A DNA stretch of 6,855 bases from Bacillota bacterium (GCA_023443485.1 JAEZUH010000043.1:1-6855), one strand, 5' to 3'. Positions 1 to 6,139 are shown, numbered from the stretch's first letter. Numbers and translations: made by a program. Notes: generated by a model from the letters alone, not told the origin.

Positions 1-1065
1 GGCTCTCTGGACTTCATTTTCTGAAGCCGCCGTTAAATACACCACTCCAATTTCACTCGGAATGCCATTTTTATTAACAAGAGCGTATTTACAACCAGTT
101 CGAAAGCCTGGATCAAATCCTAATACTGTTTTATCTTTCAAGGGAGGTTGGAGCAAAAGGGCTTTCAGATTCTTTTTGAAGACAATAATCGATGTCTCTT
201 CCGCTTTCTCGAATAAGTCATTTCTAATCTCATTTTCAATAGAGGGGAGAATTAATCGTTTCAAGGAATCTTCGATGGCAAAAAGAATTTCTTCTTTGAA
301 AGCATTGTTTTGAATGTAATCGCTTTCAATCCTTGCTTTGATTGGTTCTAGTTCATAATCAAGCGTCACTTTTAGACATTTGAGATTTTCACCGCGATTA
401 ATTGCGAGGATACGATGGGGAGGAATAGACGATATTTTTTCTTGATAAGCGGCATATTTACCAAAGGTATCTTTCTCATCTTTGGCGATTTCTTTGCTTA
501 AAATTACTCCTTCACGATAAATATATTTTTTAATGAAGAAGCGGTATTTTGCTTCATCACTTATCTCTTCGGCGATGATATCCTTTGCTCCAGAAAGAGC
601 TTCTTGGACATTGTTGACTCCTTTTTCAATATTAATAAAGGATGCTAAATAGGTCTCATGGTCATTACGCTTCAAACCTCTTCTTAAATAAATCGCCAGA
701 GGTTCAAGACCTTTTTCTTTAGCGATGCTCGCTCGTGTCTTACGTTTTGGTTTATAGGGTCGATAAATGTCTTCAAGTTCTGCCAAAGTGCTGACATTTT
801 CAATTGTCGCTTTCAATTCGGGAGTAAGCTTATTTTGTTCTTCAATCGTGGCTAAAACGGTTTTCATCCTCTCCTCGAGGTTTCGAAGATAGGTGAGAAG
901 ATCAAACAAATCTCTTAATTCAGTATCAGATAGGTTTTTTGTCACTTCTTTACGATATCGGGCAATAAAAGGAATCGTGTCACCACTATCAATGAGTTTT
1001 ATCGTCGCATCAACTTGATCGATTTGAACATTTAATTTTTCAGCAATCCGTTTTGAAATCATCAT
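1..1065 (-). CDS. tex: Tex, RNA-binding transcription accessory protein (3' part missing, cut by window edge)
   Basis: The reverse strand is open for 355 codons, from ATG at 1065 to the window edge, and I translated every codon without meeting a stop. The N-terminal 300 residues read as the helical Tex N domain. The family signature EDIYRPYKPKRKTRA lies at about residues 98-112 and is followed by KEKGLEPLA. The RNase H-fold (YqgF-like) domain opens at about residue 313 with TVLGFDPGFRTG (Asp318). The helix-hairpin-helix and C-terminal S1 RNA-binding domains of a normal Tex of roughly 720 residues would lie beyond position 1. Tex is a cytoplasmic nucleic-acid-binding protein linked to transcription and RNA metabolism. 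ATG ATG occurs at the start. I chose 1065 because TGGAG at 1075-1079 then lies 9 nt upstream. The gene is transcribed divergently from the SDR gene. Confidence 0.96.
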   Translation of the reverse strand, partial: MMISKRIAEKLNVQIDQVDATIKLIDSGDTIPFIARYRKEVTKNLSDTELRDLFDLLTYLRNLEERMKTVLATIEEQNKLTPELKATIENVSTLAELEDIYRPYKPKRKTRASIAKEKGLEPLAIYLRRGLKRNDHETYLASFINIEKGVNNVQEALSGAKDIIAEEISDEAKYRFFIKKYIYREGVILSKEIAKDEKDTFGKYAAYQEKISSIPPHRILAINRGENLKCLKVTLDYELEPIKARIESDYIQNNAFKEEILFAIEDSLKRLILPSIENEIRNDLFEKAEETSIIVFKKNLKALLLQPPLKDKTVLGFDPGFRTGCKYALVNKNGIPSEIGVVYLTAASENEVQRA

Positions 1066-1074
1066 ACTAATATT

Positions 1075-1079
1075 CTCCA
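1075..1079 (-). promoter_or_regulatory. Ribosome binding site of tex
   Basis: The minus strand reads TGGAG here, 9 nt before the first ATG (1065) and 12 nt before the second (1062). This spacing favours the first ATG. Confidence 0.65.
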
Positions 1080-1087
1080 GGTGGCTT

Positions 1088-1096
1088 ATTATAACA
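1088..1096 (-). promoter_or_regulatory. Extended -10 promoter of tex
   Basis: The minus strand reads TGTTATAAT, a perfect TATAAT box (1088-1093) with the TGn extension of an extended -10 promoter. No TTGACA-like box is seen at 17 bp spacing, where the sequence is AGGAGG, as is common for extended -10 promoters. Transcription would start near 1081, giving a leader of about 16 nt that begins just before the ribosome binding site. Confidence 0.65.
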
Positions 1097-1133
1097 TAAT
1101 AAAGGTATCTCCTCCTATATGAGAGAGAAAGTG

Positions 1134-1148
1134 AACGGGAATTCCGTT
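1134..1148. repeat. Short palindrome in the tex/SDR divergent intergenic region
   Basis: The arms AACGG and CCGTT flank a 5-nt centre (gaatt), giving an imperfect 15-bp dyad. It lies between the two divergent start sites, where an operator would be expected. No regulator gene is adjacent and only one copy was noticed, so the role is unknown. The rest of this 128-bp gap holds only promoter-like AT-rich sequence. Confidence 0.3.
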
Positions 1149-1178
1149 TCATAAAAGGTGCGATTTGATTAAAAAAGA

Positions 1179-1187
1179 TGATAGACT
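1179..1187 (+). promoter_or_regulatory. Possible extended -10 of the SDR gene (leaderless transcript)
   Basis: The sequence TGATAGACT matches TGn plus four of six bases of TATAAT. The usual distance from the -10 box would place the transcription start at 1194, the A of the SDR start codon. No Shine-Dalgarno sequence precedes that ATG, which fits a leaderless message. The match is modest and such motifs occur by chance in AT-rich DNA. Confidence 0.3.
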
Positions 1188-1193
1188 GCTATT

Positions 1194-1997
1194 ATGAAAT
1201 ACGCCCTTATAACAGGAGCGAAATCACTCCTCGCCCATGCCGTTGTAAATTCAATTAAGGATGATTTTTTCTTCTTTTTAGTCGATATCGACCCTTCTTT
1301 GAAGGAGATGTATGGGAATCTATCAAACGTTGAGATCATAAATGGAGATATCACAAAAGAGAGTACAGTTAATACAATCTTTGAAAGTATTAGTGAGAAA
1401 ACCGACAAGCTTGATTTAGTCATCCATTTGGCAGGTATCGTTGAGCTCGGTTCATTGGTGGAAATAAACGTTAATACATTAAAGAGAATTTTTGAAATCA
1501 ACCTCTTCAGCATTTATCAAATTAACCAAAAGCTTTTCCCTCTCCTTGTCAAAGCAAAAGGAAGAATAATTCATGTCAGCAGTGAATATGGTCGTTTACT
1601 CGGGCTTCCCTTTCACTCTTTCTACACGATGAGCAAACACGCATTAGAAATATATAATGATAGTCTAAGAAGAGAAGTTAAAGAATTCGGCATTAAAGTA
1701 ATCAACATTAGACCAGGCGCTTTTAAGACATCAATGCAATCGAAAATCACTTCTCAGTTTGATCAGCAAGTCGAATTTACCAAACTTTTTAAAAAACGCC
1801 TCATTAAAATGCAAAATTTGATGTTGGGTGAATTGAAGCGAGCTAAGGATGCACAAAAAATTGTCCGAGTATTTAGAAAAGCGATTTATAAACCTAACCC
1901 AAGAATTGCATATAACATTGGCCAATCAACCAAAATGAAAATACTCAATGCATTACCTCCCCGAATGCAGGACTGGCTATTGAGTAAGTTCTTTTAA
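1194..1997 (+). CDS. SDR-family NAD(P)-dependent oxidoreductase with a degenerate glycine motif
   Basis: This 267-residue protein has the classical short-chain dehydrogenase layout. It has a Rossmann beta strand MKYALITG at the N-terminus, an acidic residue after strand 2 (VDID, residues 30-33), GDIT (51-54), HLAG (78-81) in place of NNAG, Asn103 in EINLFS, Ser130 in HVSSEYG, Tyr144 and Lys148 in YTMSK, and RPGAFKT (173-179). The catalytic Asn-Ser-Tyr-Lys set is therefore intact. The cofactor loop is unusual: the family pattern TGxxxGxG reads TGAKSLLA (residues 7-14), with Leu12 and Ala14 replacing two glycines. The C-terminal extension is basic and resembles membrane-associated, steroid- or lipid-acting SDRs, but the substrate cannot be inferred. 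An in-frame TAG at 1182 makes 1194 the first possible ATG. No clear ribosome binding site is seen. The stop codon abuts the stop of the convergent alkD gene. Confidence 0.9.
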   Translation: MKYALITGAKSLLAHAVVNSIKDDFFFFLVDIDPSLKEMYGNLSNVEIINGDITKESTVNTIFESISEKTDKLDLVIHLAGIVELGSLVEINVNTLKRIFEINLFSIYQINQKLFPLLVKAKGRIIHVSSEYGRLLGLPFHSFYTMSKHALEIYNDSLRREVKEFGIKVINIRPGAFKTSMQSKITSQFDQQVEFTKLFKKRLIKMQNLMLGELKRAKDAQKIVRVFRKAIYKPNPRIAYNIGQSTKMKILNALPPRMQDWLLSKFF

Positions 1998-2636
1998 CTA
2001 TTTATATATTTTTCTAAGCTCTTTTGCTCGAGTTTTTATCTCATCATCAATGCGAAAAGAATCAGACATTTTTTGAATGCCTTTGCCGATGATGTTGTAA
2101 TGAAGTGGTTTTGAAGCGATGAAGTCGAGTACGGCTTGAGGATTAAAGATCGCTAAATCAGCCAAGAGCCAAGCTTCCGCCATCTGGACATAATATTCAT
2201 CATCGTCATGAAATAAGTCGAGGATCTTTTTTGTTTGAGTGGGATCTTTTTGGAATCCCGCTAAAAAAATGACATAACCCCATCTTCTAGCAAACGGAAG
2301 TGAATGATTAACATATTCTTTCGCATTGTTATAAACAAAATCAAAGGAAGGTGCTTTATTTTTTCGAATGAGTTGAGGAAGCATATCCACATGCCACCAA
2401 TCATTTAAATCTTGAAAATGGTCTTCTATAAATTTAATTTGATCTTCAAATCCTTCAATCGATTTCAATGAAACATAGAAATAAATTCGAAGGATTGATC
2501 CACTTTCTTTTATGTGGTCATAAAGAGGAGTAACATCAACCCCATCTTTTAAATATTTCTCGGCGATGGCATCTACATCGGCAGTTTTCAACTTTTTGAA
2601 TTTTGATAACAGTTGTTTTGTTTGTTCATAAATCAT
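1998..2636 (-). CDS. AlkD-like DNA alkylation repair protein (DNA glycosylase)
   Basis: This 212-residue protein belongs to the DNA_alkylation (HEAT-like repeat) family, whose AlkD members excise N3- and N7-alkylated purines without flipping the base. The conserved active-site pattern of AlkD (Trp, Asp four residues on, Arg about 35 later, Trp about 39 later) can be matched here to Trp80 and Asp84 in NDWWHVD, Arg117/Arg118 in FARRWGY, and Trp156 in YYVQMAEAW. The ORF can be opened 10 codons earlier with TTG at 2666. I prefer ATG 2636 because GAGGTG lies 6 nt upstream and because 2666 falls in the T-tract of the upstream terminator. The protein is cytoplasmic. It is probably transcribed alone and ends with TAG directly against the SDR stop. 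Confidence 0.86.
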   Translation of the reverse strand: MIYEQTKQLLSKFKKLKTADVDAIAEKYLKDGVDVTPLYDHIKESGSILRIYFYVSLKSIEGFEDQIKFIEDHFQDLNDWWHVDMLPQLIRKNKAPSFDFVYNNAKEYVNHSLPFARRWGYVIFLAGFQKDPTQTKKILDLFHDDDEYYVQMAEAWLLADLAIFNPQAVLDFIASKPLHYNIIGKGIQKMSDSFRIDDEIKTRAKELRKIYK

Positions 2637-2642
2637 AAAAAA

Positions 2643-2648
2643 CACCTC
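2643..2648 (-). promoter_or_regulatory. Ribosome binding site fixing the alkD start
   Basis: GAGGTG on the minus strand lies 6 nt before ATG 2636. It decides against the longer TTG-initiated frame starting at 2666. Confidence 0.65.
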
Positions 2649-2653
2649 GCCCA

Positions 2654-2662
2654 ATTTTAGCA
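2654..2662 (-). promoter_or_regulatory. Possible extended -10 promoter of the alkD-like gene
   Basis: The minus strand reads TGCTAAAAT, a TGn extension plus a -10 box with one mismatch. It sits immediately downstream of the permease terminator. The predicted start is near 2647, leaving a leader of about 11 nt that begins at the ribosome binding site. The dioxygenase gene has an almost identical element, TGATAAAAT, at a similar distance from its start. No -35 box is evident. Confidence 0.4.
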
Positions 2663-2664
2663 CC

Positions 2665-2698
2665 AAAAATTAAAAACTCACCAGTAATTTGGTGAGTT
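2665..2698 (-). terminator. Intrinsic terminator of the EIIC/PfoR-like permease gene
   Basis: A perfect 9-bp stem (AACTCACCA with TGGTGAGTT, 2675-2683 and 2690-2698) encloses a 6-nt loop. On the minus strand it is followed by TTTAATTTTT. It starts 8 nt after the permease stop codon and separates that gene from alkD. Confidence 0.9.
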
Positions 2699-2706
2699 CA
2701 ATAAAT

Positions 2707-3882
2707 TTAGATTTTTAAATCGCCATCTTTGATCCACTTTAGTTTTCTAAAGAGCAAATCAAACGCGAAGACCAAGACAAGGGGAGCAATGATTTGCAAA
2801 CCAAGAACTCCTACCCAGGCTTGCCAGCTATCGAATCCCATCGAACCAAAAGTTCCAATTTGACCGACTAAACCAGCAGTTCCCATTCCAGCGCTTGGGC
2901 CGACGCAAATTAAGCGAAGCCAACAAGTTGAAATTGGTCCTAAAATTGCCGAAGTGATGATTGTGGGAAGCCAAATGATAGGTTTTTTGACGATGTTTTT
3001 GAATTGAAGCATGCTTGTACCAATACCAATTGATATCATCATCCCAATATTGTTATCTTTTCGTGACTGAATCATAAACCCAACCATTTGTGTTGAGCAA
3101 CCGACAATAGCGGCTCCACTGGCGAGTAATAGACCAGTATAATTTGGATCGCTAATGGCCATCGCGAGAGTAACACCGCTAGGCAGTGAAAGAATCATCG
3201 CAGCGATCGCGGCGCTACTAATCGGAGCGGTTAAAGCCATACCCATTAAGACCGCTACTAGAACGCCCATGACAAATGGGACAGTATTTGTGGAAATATT
3301 GATAAGCCATTGAACGCCAAAGGTAACATAGATGGCAGGATAACGAATTGTCAGAGATAAAATAAGACCAAAAATAGCCCCGAATAATGGGATTAAAATG
3401 AGGTCAACTGGGGTTTTCTTTCGAAGAATCAATTGCATGAGCAAAGCAACAGAAATAACAACAATAAAAATAGTTAAAGGATCGCCGATTTTAATCCCAT
3501 CAGCAAGAGGATGATTAGCCAAAGTGACAAATTGTGTATTTAATGAGAAATAAGAAGCTAGTTGACCGACAAATCCTAAAACGATAACTTTTAAAACGTC
3601 AAATTTTAAAGCTAAGCCAATGCCGACACCAATCCCAAAACCAGTTACGACTTGCAAGACAAAAGAGAGACCAAAGCTTCCAGGAGCTGTACTTCCATTA
3701 CCGAGAATGCTGAGCATAAATTCAGAGAAAGGATTGCCTGCTCCGTATTTGCCAAATAAACTCCCGATTGTTCCAAAGATTGTACCGATGATAAGAGTAG
3801 CGAAAAAGCCGTAGGCCATTCCGTTCAAACTTTTAAGGAAATAATCTCCTACTTGTTTTCGGGTAATCTTCTCTTTTTCCAT
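2707..3882 (-). CDS. PfoR-family PTS EIIC-like membrane permease
   Basis: This 391-residue, strongly hydrophobic protein has about nine to ten membrane segments. It matches the EIIC-like family PTS_EIIC_2, often annotated PfoR or 'putative toxin regulator' after a Clostridium perfringens locus. Family-like stretches are the glycine-rich segment GFGIGVGIGLALKFD (about 82-96), the central VGCSTQMVGFM, and the C-terminal GPISTCWL followed by GPSAGMGTAGLVGQ. The last motif is the strongest identifier. It probably moves a small solute across the cytoplasmic membrane, but the substrate is unknown. No EIIA or EIIB domain is fused or adjacent, so phosphotransfer would need partners encoded elsewhere or may not occur. 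Despite the family name, regulation of a toxin is not supported here. ATG 3882 follows an in-frame TAA and has no Shine-Dalgarno sequence. A strong terminator follows the gene. Confidence 0.85.
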   Translation of the reverse strand: MEKEKITRKQVGDYFLKSLNGMAYGFFATLIIGTIFGTIGSLFGKYGAGNPFSEFMLSILGNGSTAPGSFGLSFVLQVVTGFGIGVGIGLALKFDVLKVIVLGFVGQLASYFSLNTQFVTLANHPLADGIKIGDPLTIFIVVISVALLMQLILRKKTPVDLILIPLFGAIFGLILSLTIRYPAIYVTFGVQWLINISTNTVPFVMGVLVAVLMGMALTAPISSAAIAAMILSLPSGVTLAMAISDPNYTGLLLASGAAIVGCSTQMVGFMIQSRKDNNIGMMISIGIGTSMLQFKNIVKKPIIWLPTIITSAILGPISTCWLRLICVGPSAGMGTAGLVGQIGTFGSMGFDSWQAWVGVLGLQIIAPLVLVFAFDLLFRKLKWIKDGDLKI

Positions 3883-3886
3883 GAAA

Positions 3887-3895
3887 ATTATGATA
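3887..3895 (-). promoter_or_regulatory. Possible -10 region of the permease gene (leaderless)
   Basis: The minus strand reads TATCATAAT just 4 nt before ATG 3882 and contains two overlapping -10-like hexamers (TATCAT and CATAAT). Either would start transcription within one or two bases of the start codon, which fits the lack of a ribosome binding site. A TTGATG -35-like box lies further upstream but at poor spacing. Confidence 0.35.
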
Positions 3896-3909
3896 GTTTA
3901 GTTTAGAAG

Positions 3910-3939
3910 AAAAATCATCACAATTTTAATTGTTGATGA
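3910..3939 (-). terminator. Likely intrinsic terminator of the YgiD-like dioxygenase gene
   Basis: On the minus strand TCATCAACAATT pairs with AATTGTGATGA with one bulged A, leaving a small AT-rich loop. TTTTTCTTCT follows. It lies about 50 nt after the dioxygenase stop and ahead of the permease promoter region. The stem is AT-rich, so it is weaker than the terminator at 2665-2698. Confidence 0.6.
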
Positions 3940-3991
3940 AAAACGAGATATTTTTAACTATTTGAAAACCATGAATATCTAAGGATGATTT

Positions 3992-4780
3992 TTACTTTGT
4001 TGCGTTTGGCCAAAAGATGTAGCTTGTCATCGATAGAGAACCCATGACACATTTTTCATTAAAGATTTCTACCTTGTCTTCTTTATTTCTTGTTCCTAAA
4101 ACATAAAGAAGAGGTAAATAGTGATCAGGAGTGGGAATGGCGAAATTGCTATCTTTTAAATGCTTATAATCAATTAGAGATTCATCATTTCCTTCAAGAA
4201 TATATTTTTTGACGAGTGCATCAAAAGATTCAGCCCATGAGAAACCATTATTTTCGTTATACCAATCAACCATCATTAAGTTATGGACAATGTTGCCACT
4301 TCCGATAATCAATATGCCTTCTTCTCGAAGAACATTAAGAAGCTTTCCAATTTCGTAATGCTCTTGAGGAAATAATCGTCGATTAACAGATAGTTGAATG
4401 ACTGGAATATTTTTATTCGGATACATCTTTGTTAGAACTGACCAAGTTCCATGGTCAATGCCCCAAGAGTTATCGATTTCTAGTTTATCTTTGAGCAAAT
4501 CTAATAAACGATGGGCAAGCCATGGCGATCCTGGAGCATCGTAGTTTACTTGATATAATTCTTTTGGAAATCCGTACATATCATTAATGACTTCGGGATA
4601 TTCTTTATCATTCGTATAAGTTCCATCATCATACCAATGAGCTGAAATGGCTAAAATAGCTTTCGGTTTTGGTAGAGTTTTACCCAATTTTTCCCAAAAA
4701 CGTGTAGACTCGTTATCCGAAATAGCGTTCATTGGCGAGCCATGTCCGACAAAAATAACTGGCATTCTCACATGTTCCAT
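3992..4780 (-). CDS. ygiD: YgiD-like extradiol ring-cleavage dioxygenase (4,5-DOPA dioxygenase family)
   Basis: This 262-residue protein has the normal length for the LigB/YgiD (DODA) family. The family's metal-binding and catalytic histidines are all visible: His13 in VGHGSPMNA, His48 in SAHWY, His110 in IDHGTW, His166 in GSGNIVHNL and His220 in TPDHYLPLLYVLG. In E. coli YgiD the equivalents of His13, His48 and His220 bind zinc. Members cleave catechol-type rings (DOPA in vitro), but the physiological substrate in most bacteria is unknown, and no catechol-pathway genes lie nearby. It is a cytoplasmic enzyme. The start is supported by GAGGT at 4786-4790, five nt upstream of ATG 4780. A promoter-like element lies just upstream and a terminator just downstream, so it is probably monocistronic. 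Confidence 0.92.
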   Translation of the reverse strand: MEHVRMPVIFVGHGSPMNAISDNESTRFWEKLGKTLPKPKAILAISAHWYDDGTYTNDKEYPEVINDMYGFPKELYQVNYDAPGSPWLAHRLLDLLKDKLEIDNSWGIDHGTWSVLTKMYPNKNIPVIQLSVNRRLFPQEHYEIGKLLNVLREEGILIIGSGNIVHNLMMVDWYNENNGFSWAESFDALVKKYILEGNDESLIDYKHLKDSNFAIPTPDHYLPLLYVLGTRNKEDKVEIFNEKCVMGSLSMTSYIFWPNATK

Positions 4781-4785
4781 AAGCT

Positions 4786-4790
4786 ACCTC
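4786..4790 (-). promoter_or_regulatory. Ribosome binding site of the YgiD-like gene
   Basis: GAGGT on the minus strand lies 5 nt before ATG 4780 and supports that start. Confidence 0.65.
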
Positions 4791-4797
4791 TTATTTC

Positions 4798-4806
4798 ATT
4801 TTATCA
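4798..4806 (-). promoter_or_regulatory. Extended -10 promoter of the YgiD-like gene
   Basis: The minus strand reads TGATAAAAT, a TGn extension plus a -10 box with one mismatch. The predicted start is near 4791, giving a leader of about 11 nt that consists of the ribosome binding site and spacer. No -35 box is seen at 17 bp. Confidence 0.5.
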
Positions 4807-4884
4807 TTTGAAAAGATTGGGGGCGATAAAAAGCCCTAATGTTTCTAATAGATGGATTTGGGAAACTTGCTTAAAAGAGTGTAA

Positions 4885-6000
4885 TTATTCAATTTTTAGA
4901 ATTGATTCGACAACTTCATTAATGCTTAAAGATGTTGTATCGATTTTAATAGTTTTTAAGGACTCATATCGTGGAATTCTCTTTAAAGAACGTTCCACCA
5001 CTCCATCATCTTTGCGTGCCCCAATTTTGATATCATTTTCTAATCTTGCCGAAATTGTTTCTGAGTTTGCGATTAAAGAAATGGGATATATTCTTAAACC
5101 TTGGATTTTAATTCTCGACACTATCTCATCTATAGTGCTTTGAAAATCCATCACCCAACCTAGGATGACATTTTGATAATCTTTTTCAAAAGCCGAAATG
5201 ACCATCTCGATGATATTATTGATTACTCTCTTTTTGTTCTCTTCATTAATAATGAAAGGAATATCTTTCCAACCGAGATCACCCTCTAAATAGATTGCGT
5301 TTTTTAATCTGTCAGCAAGAGAATGACCAACAGTGGTCTTTCCTACTCCCATCGGACCACCAAGAAGATAAAGCCTTTTCATATGATTGTTTATTTTTTC
5401 GAAAATACTTTTTGTATATTCTTTAAAAGCCACAGGATTCTTTAATAATGCCCTTATGTCGGATAGCATTTTTTGTGTATATTTTGTTTCCAACCAGACT
5501 TTTAAGTATCCATTTTCTCCATATTTCTCTTGGATATGTTTATGAACATCTGGATAGATACTTTCAAAAGAATCAGCGTTTTTTGCTCGAAACAAAAGGC
5601 TTCTTTCAATAATTGTCTCCATCGTATCTGAACGATCAGCTTCCGCCACTATTTTGCCGTAGATGGATCTCGGGGAGTTCTTTGAACTCGCTCGATGATC
5701 TTCCACTGCTTCCTTCATAATCAAAAGTTGTTCTAGAGTAAAAAACTTTTTAATAAAGTTATCATCAACAAGCATTTCACCACTAATAATATGATGTCTC
5801 GCGCGTTCAACAATTAGCCCAATATCGTGGAAGGCAGCGATCGTATAGACCATGTTTAAATCAACATCATAATCTTTGGCAATTTCAAGAGATTTATCAA
5901 TCACATCTTGGACATGATTTCCACTGTGAGCCATGTCTAAAAGTTTGTATTTTGGTAATACTTTAAATTCGATATATGTTTTCAGCTCATGATTAATCAT
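4885..6000 (-). CDS. HD phosphohydrolase-P-loop kinase fusion, HD-Pnk-like end-healing enzyme
   Basis: This 371-residue protein has two domains. Residues 1 to about 200 form an HD-superfamily phosphohydrolase: His29 in SGNHV, His58-Asp59 in AFHDIG, His69-His70 in ERARHH, Asp101-His102 in VEDHR and Asp122 in EADRSD give the metal-binding pattern. Residues 207 to 371 form a P-loop kinase with Walker A GGPMGVGKTT (214-223), an acidic acceptor loop YLEGD (Asp241), a strand ending in GWVMD, and an Arg-rich lid (Arg319, 329, 337, 341, 344). The same domain order is known in bacterial HD-Pnk (Runella slithyformis), where the HD domain removes 2',3'-phosphates and the kinase phosphorylates 5'-OH ends of RNA or DNA. 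That role is inferred here. A nucleoside- or small-molecule kinase is possible. No ligase gene is next to it. The start has no Shine-Dalgarno sequence, but a full-length HD domain requires it. Confidence 0.82.
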   Translation of the reverse strand: MINHELKTYIEFKVLPKYKLLDMAHSGNHVQDVIDKSLEIAKDYDVDLNMVYTIAAFHDIGLIVERARHHIISGEMLVDDNFIKKFFTLEQLLIMKEAVEDHRASSKNSPRSIYGKIVAEADRSDTMETIIERSLLFRAKNADSFESIYPDVHKHIQEKYGENGYLKVWLETKYTQKMLSDIRALLKNPVAFKEYTKSIFEKINNHMKRLYLLGGPMGVGKTTVGHSLADRLKNAIYLEGDLGWKDIPFIINEENKKRVINNIIEMVISAFEKDYQNVILGWVMDFQSTIDEIVSRIKIQGLRIYPISLIANSETISARLENDIKIGARKDDGVVERSLKRIPRYESLKTIKIDTTSLSINEVVESILKIE

Positions 6001-6014
6001 TTTGTCAAATGAAC

Positions 6015-6041
6015 ATTATAACTAATGTGACATCATGTAAA
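6015..6041 (-). promoter_or_regulatory. Promoter of the HD-kinase gene
   Basis: On the minus strand TTTACA (6036-6041, five of six to TTGACA) and a perfect TATAAT (6015-6020) are separated by 15 bp, slightly short of the optimum. Transcription would start near 6008, leaving a leader of about 8 nt without a ribosome binding site. Confidence 0.55.
6030..6038. repeat. Small palindrome between the -35 and -10 boxes of the HD-kinase promoter
   Basis: ACATcATGT is a perfect 4+1+4 dyad that overlaps the -35 box and spacer. It could be an operator, but it is short enough to arise by chance. Confidence 0.2.
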
Positions 6042-6080
6042 GCATTTTTTCTTGGTTAAGATGGGTATCATAAAGTCATA

Positions 6081-6099
6081 TGTCGAGTTGTTTACGACA
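6081..6099. repeat. Inverted repeat TGTCG/CGACA upstream of the HD-kinase gene
   Basis: The 5-bp arms TGTCG (6081-6085) and CGACA (6095-6099) enclose 9 nt. No T-tract follows on either strand, so it is not an obvious terminator. It lies 40-60 bp upstream of the HD-kinase promoter and could bind a regulator. Confidence 0.25.
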
Positions 6100-6104
6100 A
6101 TATA

Positions 6105-6139
6105 AAGATGAAAAAACGCATGCCACAATATTTCATCTT
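6105..6139. repeat. 9-bp inverted repeat spanning the stop codon of the downstream membrane ORF
   Basis: AAGATGAAA (6105-6113) and TTTCATCTT (6131-6139) are perfect complements around a 17-nt loop with a central GCATGC. On the minus strand a run of six T begins inside the loop and enters the 3' arm, so it is not a standard intrinsic terminator. It includes the TGA stop at 6133-6135 and could serve as a 3' stabilising hairpin or weak terminator. Confidence 0.4.

Noticed and set aside
62..313. 83-codon ORF on the plus strand
   Set aside because: It lies antisense within tex, whose frame gives a clear Tex protein. Its translation looks like nothing known.
1095..1119. AGGAGG followed by ATG-TTA-TAA as a tex leader peptide on the minus strand
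   Set aside because: The mini-ORF overlaps the -10 box and lies upstream of the predicted transcription start. It is only two codons long and its spacing to AGGAGG is too large.
1169..1513. 114-codon ORF on the minus strand
   Set aside because: It is antisense to the SDR N-terminus and extends past its start. It has no ribosome binding site or family resemblance.
4821..4836. GGGC/GCCC hairpin as the HD-kinase terminator
   Set aside because: The stem is only 4 bp and no proper T-tract follows on the minus strand.
4742..5143. 133-codon ORF on the plus strand
   Set aside because: It is antisense across the starts and ends of two well-supported minus-strand genes.
5380..5382. Separate start for the kinase domain (Met207 of the HD-kinase ORF)
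   Set aside because: No ribosome binding site precedes it and the two domains are in one uninterrupted frame. A single fusion protein is simpler.
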